DNA from: an uncultured Muribaculaceae bacterium
Lineage (GTDB): Bacteria; Bacteroidota; Bacteroidia; Bacteroidales; Muribaculaceae
Direction of reading: 5' to 3'
NCBI GenBank assembly: GCA_910578075.1
Contig: CAJTPK010000010.1
Location: 3,528 to 67,527, forward strand
DNA: 64,000 bases
Shown here in pieces: positions 58,547 through 64,000 of this stretch. Below the pieces are notes generated by a model. The model was not told where the DNA came from, did not search any database, and was given only the letters and a program-made list of their open reading frames with translations. The position numbers and the translations under genes were made by a program. The stretch's first letter is position 1. The number at the start of each line of letters is the position of its first letter.

Positions 58547-60360
58547 CAGCTGTACATTTTTTCAATTTCACGGGCATAGCGCTTCGCCACTACCGGACGA
58601 CGCACCTTCATTGTATTGGTTACCTCCCCGTTCATGATTGAGAAATGATGGGGAAGAAGGGTGATTTTCTTAATCTTCTCATATTCGGCGAGGTCTTTCT
58701 GAAGCGGGTTGATTTCCGACATCATAAACTCCACCGTGCGGGGATCGGAGCATAACGCCACGCTGTCATCCGCAGGCACACCTGCTTTCTGCGCCCAGCG
58801 GCGCAACTGCGACAGGTTCGGCACCACAAGCGCTGTGACATACTTACGCTGATCTCCGATCACAGCCACCTCGTCGATATATTTATTTTCCGCCAGACGA
58901 CTCTCCATCATCTGCGGAGCAATATATTTTCCATTTGATGTCTTGAACAGGTCTTTCACACGCTCGGTAAGCACCAATGCTCCTGATTCGTTGAAATGTC
59001 CGGCATCACCCGTGCGGAAATAGCCGTCATCGGTGAAAGCAGCGGCATTTGCATCAGGATTGTTGTAATATCCCGGTGTTACAGTAGCAGCCTTCACCAA
59101 TATCTCTCCGTTGGTGTCGATACGCACTTTCACGCCCGGCAACGGTATGCCCACAGTACCGATCTCATACCCCGTATCGGGATAACAGCTCACTGTAGCG
59201 GTAGTCTCGCTCAGACCGTAACCTATGATTATGTCAATACCCACAGAACGCATGAATTCACAGATTCTATCGCTCAGCGGCGCTCCGGCCGTAGGGAAGA
59301 AATTAGGATCAGGAATTCCGATGGCCTTTTTCAGCAGAGAGAACACCTTCTTATCCCAGAACTGATATTCCTTCTCCACCAGCCATGGAGCCTTCTTTCC
59401 CAGACGTGCGTAATCGATGTTGCGTTTATGCCCCACTTTCAGAGCCCTCGCCACCATCATACGCTGCAACTTGCCCATTCCGGCAATCTTCTCCTTCACG
59501 CCTGCATATACTTTCTCCCAGAAGCGGGGCACACAACACATAAGATTCGGATGAACCTCATGAATCGTATCCTGAATCAGACGCGGATCATAATTCACAG
59601 CTATTGTCAATCCTCGGGTTATGCAGAAGAAGCACCATGCTTTCTCCAGAATATGCGACATCGGAAGAAAAGCCATCGACACGTCATCATCATCGATAGC
59701 GGTAAGAAGCTCCAGATGCATCTCCATAGCCGCGTCATAGTTGGAATGCGATATAACCACACCCTTAGGCTCACCGGTCGTGCCGGATGTGTAGATGAGT
59801 GTTGCCATATCCTCAGGAAGACCGCGCTCCGCACGTGCCTCCACCTCCGCAATCACTTCCTCTGGTGCTGTCATGCCAAGGCGCACGAAATCATCCCAGC
59901 ATATCGACACGGTGTCATCCTCAAAAAGATCGAGACCGTCATTCTTGAATATGACTATCTTCTTGATTTTATCAGGATTTGCCTTCCAATGATTGTAAGC
60001 AAGGGGATACTGATGCTTGTCTCCCACGAAAAGCACAGAAGCTCCTCCGTCGGATACTATGAAATCATATTGTCCCTGCGAGCTGCTCGAATAAATCGGG
60101 ATACAGGCAAGGCGGTTTTTGAACGCACCGAGTTCGGTGATAAAAATTTGCGGAGTATTGGGAGAACAGATGGCAATCGTGTCCTTCTCAATCAACCCGA
60201 GCATTGCCAGGGCTTTGGCTGCGACTTCCACCTGGACTTCAAATTCATCCCATGTGGTGGAGAGCCACTCTCCATCCTTCCGCCAGCAGAAGCGATAAGC
60301 CTCGCGTCCGCTCAGGCGGCGCGCATTAGCGGGAACTATTTCAACAAGTTTATTTGCCAT
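58546..60360 (-). CDS. Long-chain acyl-CoA synthetase (AMP-binding)
   Basis: 604 aa from the ATG at 60360, which gives MANKLVEIVPANA; an upstream in-frame start would cover the promoter. AMP-binding P loop LIYTSGTTGEPKGVVISHSN (~190), ATP/AMP motif GYGLSETTATVSC (~385), YFRTGDAG (~455), and the C-terminal lysine region NGEVTNTMKVRRPVV. It activates fatty acids to acyl-CoA at the membrane. It is coupled to prfB (overlap TGATG) and transcribed from a -7 box at 60391-60398. Confidence 0.94.
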   Translation of the reverse strand: MANKLVEIVPANARRLSGREAYRFCWRKDGEWLSTTWDEFEVQVEVAAKALAMLGLIEKDTIAICSPNTPQIFITELGAFKNRLACIPIYSSSSQGQYDFIVSDGGASVLFVGDKHQYPLAYNHWKANPDKIKKIVIFKNDGLDLFEDDTVSICWDDFVRLGMTAPEEVIAEVEARAERGLPEDMATLIYTSGTTGEPKGVVISHSNYDAAMEMHLELLTAIDDDDVSMAFLPMSHILEKAWCFFCITRGLTIAVNYDPRLIQDTIHEVHPNLMCCVPRFWEKVYAGVKEKIAGMGKLQRMMVARALKVGHKRNIDYARLGKKAPWLVEKEYQFWDKKVFSLLKKAIGIPDPNFFPTAGAPLSDRICEFMRSVGIDIIIGYGLSETTATVSCYPDTGYEIGTVGIPLPGVKVRIDTNGEILVKAATVTPGYYNNPDANAAAFTDDGYFRTGDAGHFNESGALVLTERVKDLFKTSNGKYIAPQMMESRLAENKYIDEVAVIGDQRKYVTALVVPNLSQLRRWAQKAGVPADDSVALCSDPRTVEFMMSEINPLQKDLAEYEKIKKITLLPHHFSIMNGEVTNTMKVRRPVVAKRYAREIEKMYS

Positions 60361-60390
60361 TATTTCCGGAAGAGAGGAGTTAATACACCG

Positions 60391-60398
60391 CAAAATTA
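60391..60398 (-). promoter_or_regulatory. -7 box of the acyl-CoA synthetase-prfB operon
   Basis: On the minus strand 60398-60391 reads TAATTTTG, with a TTGG about 19 bases upstream, 31 bases before the start codon. Confidence 0.5.
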
Positions 60399-60488
60399 AC
60401 AAAATTCCCCCCAACTGCCAAGTATGGAGGGAATTTTAAGACCCAATCAGCCGCGTTTTGCGCGTCTGACAACATTATAAGCTATATA

Positions 60489-61409
60489 TTATTTCATCTC
60501 AGAGTAAGGGAAACGGTCCTGGTCTGTATAATCAAGATTCTCTCCACCCATACCCCAGATGAACATGTAGTTGCTTGTTCCGGCTGCGCAATGTATGCTC
60601 CATTCGGGAGAAATCACCGCCTGCTCCGGATTCATCCATATAAGACGGTTCTCTTTCGGCTCTCCCATCAGATGACATATACGATTGCCCTCGGGCACAT
60701 TGAAATAGTAATAAGCCTCGACACGGCGGTCGTGGGTATGAGCCGGCATCGTGTTCCATACAGAGCCGGTGGCCAACTCTGTCAGACCCATCTGCAGCTC
60801 ACAAGGACCCTCCTGAAGCACATTATTGACGATAAGCTGGTTGATCACCCTCTGGTTACTCTCCGCTAAAGATCCCGCCTCAATGCGGTTGGCTTTGATG
60901 GTGCCTTTGCGTCCGTCTATGGAGATGAGCTGAGTCTTGTAATGCTTGTGAGCGCGTGTGGAGTTGATATAGAACTTCGCGGGGTTGCTCGCATCCTTGC
61001 TGCGGAAAGTCACCTTCTTGTTACCTTGGCCTACATACAGCGCATCCTTGAAAAGGAGCTCATAATCCTTGCCATCCACATTCACAATGCCGGGACCTCC
61101 GGTATTGATTACGCCCAACTCGCGACGTTCAAGAAAATACTGAGCCTTAAGAGGATCTATCGTCTCAAGTTCAAGAGTCTTCGACACTGGCATCACGCCT
61201 CCGAAGATCAGACGGTCATATTGAGTATAGGTAAGAAGGATCTTGTCAGCCTCCATCACTTTCGGCATCATGAAACGCTCGCGGAGAGTCTCGTTATCAT
61301 AATGTCTCACATCCTCCGGATGACAGGCGCGAAGCACCTGATAACTTGTCTGCGCACCAACAGGCAGACATGCGGCGAACATCACAGCCGCCAAAATCAT
61401 TTTCTTCAT
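60489..61409 (-). CDS. kduI: 5-dehydro-4-deoxy-D-glucuronate isomerase with signal peptide
   Basis: 306 aa, about 28 longer than cytoplasmic KduI. The extra length is an N-terminal signal peptide (MKKMILAAVMFAACLPVGAQ). The cupin core is complete: YFLERRELGVINTGGPG (~90-106), the metal ligands in HTHDRRVE (~224-231) and the later His in EWSIHCAAGT (~272). The enzyme isomerises 5-keto-4-deoxyuronate, the product of unsaturated uronate from pectin or glycosaminoglycan lyases. Here it would act in the periplasm. It is last in a cluster with a PTS EIIC-like permease (5-bp gap) and DUF4861. Confidence 0.93.
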   Translation of the reverse strand: MKKMILAAVMFAACLPVGAQTSYQVLRACHPEDVRHYDNETLRERFMMPKVMEADKILLTYTQYDRLIFGGVMPVSKTLELETIDPLKAQYFLERRELGVINTGGPGIVNVDGKDYELLFKDALYVGQGNKKVTFRSKDASNPAKFYINSTRAHKHYKTQLISIDGRKGTIKANRIEAGSLAESNQRVINQLIVNNVLQEGPCELQMGLTELATGSVWNTMPAHTHDRRVEAYYYFNVPEGNRICHLMGEPKENRLIWMNPEQAVISPEWSIHCAAGTSNYMFIWGMGGENLDYTDQDRFPYSEMK

Positions 61410-61414
61410 ATCTT

Positions 61415-62836
61415 TTATTCCATTTTCTGTAATTTATCCGAACCGGCGGCGATCATCGCCTTCTGGTTTCTCACGATCAGCACGCGGTTGAAAATCGCCA
61501 TACCGAGGGCTATCACAACCAGTAGCCCCGCTCCTATCCATTTGAGATTGCATGAGCACTGATATATGATCCATGCCAGCGGACTTGAGGCGAAATCAAG
61601 CGAGCCTCCCTCAAATCCTGCGGGAATAGCCACCGCCGCATCCCCCGTGGCAGCAAACACATCATGAGCAGCCAGCGTGAACGCCGGCGCCATATTGGTC
61701 ACCATATAGAGTCCTGCAACGATAACTATAAGACCAGCCACGAATGTCTTCAGCACATTCCCCTTGGTGAAAGGGAGCATCAGCGGGAATAGATAGAACA
61801 TTCCTGCAAGCGATGCAAGCGGAAGGAACTGATTTCCCGGGAGCACCACAGCAAGCAGCAATGTCACCGGAATCAGCAGGATCGAAGCCACCAGCGTAGC
61901 CGGATGTCCGATCACAATCGCCGGACTCATACCTATATTCAGACCGTCTGCTCCCTTGAATTTACGGGCTATCAGCTGACGAGTGGCATCCGAAATCGGT
62001 TTAAGGCCCTCGATGAAAAGCACTGTGACACGCGGAATCAGCTCCATGACAGCACCCATCTTTATTCCGAGTCCAAGAATATAGGGAATCTTTGAAACGA
62101 TCTCGCTCCAGCTGCGGCAGGTGAGGCAACCCAAGCCCACTCCGACAATCACACCGAGCAGAAGCGGTTCGCCAAGCACTCCGAACTTTTTCTTCATCCC
62201 TTCGGCATCAATCTCCAGACGGTTCATTCCGGGAATCCGGTCCATCACCCAGTTCACTCCGATGGCAAAAGGCACAAAACCGGCGCAGAAGGGCTGCGGA
62301 ATAGATATGCCATCCATCCCTTTATAGAAACCCTGGAACTTCTTCGCAGTCATGTCTGCAATCACAAGAGTTATGACATAGCATATTATAGCTGCGAAAA
62401 ATCCCCATCCCAACGAATCGCTGGCAAAATACACCACCGCGCCGATGAAAGCGAAATGCCAGTAGTTCCATAAGTCGATATTCACAGTGCGGGTTGTCTT
62501 GGTCAGCAGCATGAGAAGGTTCACACCCAAACACACCGGAATTACAAACGCTCCGACAGCAGTGTTATATGCCACCGAGGCGGCAGCCGGCCAACCCATG
62601 TCAAACACCTTCAGCTGAAGACCGTAGATATCCACCACAGTGTTCAGAGCCGGACCCAACGCAGATGTAAGCAATGCGGTGACGATCGAGAGTCCCACAA
62701 AACCGACACCCACCTTAAGACCCGCCTTAAGGGCATCGCCGAATTTTATGCCGATACATAATCCCAGGACTGTAAAAATCACCGGCATCATCACGGCAGC
62801 CCCGAGACCGATTATATATTTAAATACTTCTTCCAT
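61415..62836 (-). CDS. PTS galactitol-type EIIC permease homologue (orphan)
   Basis: 473 aa with 10-12 membrane segments. VMMPVIFTVLGLCIGIKFGDALKAGLKVGVGFVGL (~16-50) and the middle GVLGEPLLLGVIVGVGLG and GLNIGMSPAIVIGHPATL match the GatC/SgcC EIIC family. No EIIA, EIIB, EI or HPr gene is in the window, and this phylum usually lacks a sugar PTS, so it probably acts as an ordinary sugar or uronate transporter. It lies between kduI (5-bp gap) and a DUF4861 gene (1-bp gap), implying transport of a uronate breakdown product. Confidence 0.88.
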   Translation of the reverse strand: MEEVFKYIIGLGAAVMMPVIFTVLGLCIGIKFGDALKAGLKVGVGFVGLSIVTALLTSALGPALNTVVDIYGLQLKVFDMGWPAAASVAYNTAVGAFVIPVCLGVNLLMLLTKTTRTVNIDLWNYWHFAFIGAVVYFASDSLGWGFFAAIICYVITLVIADMTAKKFQGFYKGMDGISIPQPFCAGFVPFAIGVNWVMDRIPGMNRLEIDAEGMKKKFGVLGEPLLLGVIVGVGLGCLTCRSWSEIVSKIPYILGLGIKMGAVMELIPRVTVLFIEGLKPISDATRQLIARKFKGADGLNIGMSPAIVIGHPATLVASILLIPVTLLLAVVLPGNQFLPLASLAGMFYLFPLMLPFTKGNVLKTFVAGLIVIVAGLYMVTNMAPAFTLAAHDVFAATGDAAVAIPAGFEGGSLDFASSPLAWIIYQCSCNLKWIGAGLLVVIALGMAIFNRVLIVRNQKAMIAAGSDKLQKME

Positions 62837-62837
62837 A

Positions 62838-64000
62838 TCATTTCACTTTTACGCCATCAGTCACTTTCACGCGCATTGGATTCTTCACGCATTCACGTTT
62901 ATGCCTCAGCACTTCCTTCCATTCATCCATCGTAGGCATACCACCTTTGCTCCATCCGGCGCCCCAGTGATATACAAACTGACGGTTATTCACCACCTCC
63001 CCGCGGAGCACCACATGCCCCACAGCATCACCGGCAGGCTTATCAAGCGGGAGATAGAGCGGCTTGGCATCCGACTCCGCCACTATTCCGGCAAAGATCA
63101 CACCGTTTCCGGCATTCGCATCCTCTGTCAGATCGGCATAAGCCGCGAACCCATTTTCCGTGTCAAGCACATATGCGTCCGGATTCTGCTTATGAACCAC
63201 CTGGCCGGCAACTACCGGACACTTGTCGGTCAAGCCGTAATACGTCACCTCGGTACGGTTAAGCCAGTCGCCGGCATCGAGCGTGATAACACGCTCTTCC
63301 GCCACAGGGAGACCCTTCTCCGCTGTGTCGGCCGGATAAACCAGCCTGACCTGGAACCTCAACGGTCCTTGCTCAAGAATCTCATAATCGGAGAAACACC
63401 AAGGGTAAATGATCGATCCATCTGCATCGAGCAACGCCGCCGTGCCTCCGCCCAATGTCGGGCCTACGGCATAAACATCCATGCCGTTACCATGGTCGCG
63501 ATGGAATGTCAACCCCTTGCGGTTGTTCATGATATATCGCTTCTCAAGCACAAGCTCTGGTACAGATTTTGTCCATAGATCATAACCGAACGTGCGGTCT
63601 CCGTTACGCTGCTGTCCGGGACCATAGGCGCGATAGGCGGCACGGTCATTCTCCCACGTCATGTCATCGGCACGCTCACGGAAAAGTCTGCCGTAAACAC
63701 GCGGCTCTACCACCGAAGGCATACCCGGTTCAGCAATATACACCGCAGAGTCAAGGGGCGCGATCTTCACAGGAAAGATAATCTTCCCGTCATGGGTTTT
63801 CTGCCATGGAACCTCCTCCCCCGAAGCATCCCGCAAGATGAAAAACGGAGAGCCGAGACGCCGTTTCACAGAACTTTCGTCAACCTCCACCAATTCACCG
63901 TTGCGTTCTATATTGCCGGGATTATATACGCGGATTTCCGCGGTCTCAGCCGGCACCGTCAGGATGCAGGCTGAGATTGCGGAAAACAATAATGTTTTTC
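62838..64000 (-). CDS. DUF4861 family secreted protein (5' end beyond window)
   Basis: The reading frame stays open to the window edge. The visible N-terminal part, LLFSAISACILTVPAETA, is most of a signal peptide, so the true start lies a few codons beyond base 64000. The ~387 visible residues include YNPGNIERNGELVEV, RVYGRLFRERADDMTWENDRAAYRAYG and WTKSVPELVLEKRYI, typical of DUF4861 proteins, which are found in pectin-type polysaccharide loci. They look like carbohydrate-active beta-sandwich proteins, but no activity is established here. It is the first visible gene of the kduI cluster. Confidence 0.85.
   Translation of the reverse strand, partial: KTLLFSAISACILTVPAETAEIRVYNPGNIERNGELVEVDESSVKRRLGSPFFILRDASGEEVPWQKTHDGKIIFPVKIAPLDSAVYIAEPGMPSVVEPRVYGRLFRERADDMTWENDRAAYRAYGPGQQRNGDRTFGYDLWTKSVPELVLEKRYIMNNRKGLTFHRDHGNGMDVYAVGPTLGGGTAALLDADGSIIYPWCFSDYEILEQGPLRFQVRLVYPADTAEKGLPVAEERVITLDAGDWLNRTEVTYYGLTDKCPVVAGQVVHKQNPDAYVLDTENGFAAYADLTEDANAGNGVIFAGIVAESDAKPLYLPLDKPAGDAVGHVVLRGEVVNNRQFVYHWGAGWSKGGMPTMDEWKEVLRHKRECVKNPMRVKVTDGVKVK

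Noticed and set aside
58996..60399. 467-aa open frame on the plus strand opposite the acyl-CoA synthetase gene
   Set aside because: It is fully antisense to a gene with clear AMP-binding motifs, and has no recognisable domain, signal or promoter; a codon-bias shadow.

Overview
The window looks like a chromosomal segment from a gut Bacteroidales bacterium, most likely a Muribaculaceae-type genome. This is inferred from three things: SusC/SusD-type glycan loci, Bacteroidetes promoters of the TTTG-N19-21-TAnnTTTG class ahead of many genes, and C-terminal type IX secretion (T9SS) sorting tails on secreted proteins. Base composition is near 50% GC in genes, with A/T-rich intergenic gaps. No prophage, CRISPR array, rRNA operon or transposase gene is visible.

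Layout. 1-0.75 kb: 3' part of tRNA-Val, its terminator and repeat elements. 0.75-3.2 kb: a large secreted YD-repeat-like protein on the minus strand. 3.4-10.3 kb: a plus-strand housekeeping run (YqeY, serS, a membrane-anchored pseudokinase, GNAT, menG, U32 peptidase, DUF2027, DUF695) with ATGA-type overlaps. 10.4-13.2 kb: a secreted GH13 amylase with a T9SS tail. 13.4-17.4 kb: a small acidic lipoprotein, a coiled-coil membrane protein, an APC permease, a 344-bp inverted-repeat element and an OmpA lipoprotein. 17.6-25.2 kb: a starch-type susCDEF operon on the minus strand with a leader holding two perfect palindromes. 25.6-29.8 kb: a lipoprotein/ATPase/permease ABC operon whose permease is separated from the ATPase by a GxxExxY nuclease-fold gene bracketed by palindromic repeats. 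30.1-38.3 kb: a second glycan locus (GH27 alpha-galactosidase, SusD, STN-containing SusC) facing its ECF sigma/FecR anti-sigma pair. 38.4-55.1 kb: housekeeping genes (aminotransferase, tRNA-Tyr, pfkA, ribF, upp, recF-DciA, thioesterase, SIS protein, TPR, ribH, a Rel/SpoT gene overlapping a PgpH-like gene, SlyD, DUF4254-GT9). 55.1-56.8 kb: repeats around a gene with an in-frame (Asp-Arg-Gln)8 array. 57.4-60.4 kb: prfB and an acyl-CoA synthetase. 60.5-64 kb: a uronate/pectin-type cluster (KduI with a signal peptide, an orphan PTS EIIC-like permease, DUF4861), running off the window.

How the parts fit. The two Sus loci import oligosaccharides. One is starch-like by its SusE/SusF proteins. The other is alpha-galactoside-like by GH27, with sigma/anti-sigma control through the STN domain. 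The right-hand cluster suggests uronate processing in the periplasm followed by uptake through a PTS-type permease without PTS partners.

The most unusual signals are: (i) families of long palindromic intergenic elements, several sharing a TGTCCGGTAAA-like border, one pair bracketing a GxxExxY PD-(D/E)XK gene inside an ABC operon; (ii) a periplasmic KduI next to an orphan EIIC; (iii) a tail-anchored pseudokinase. All functions are read from sequence by eye; no database search was possible.
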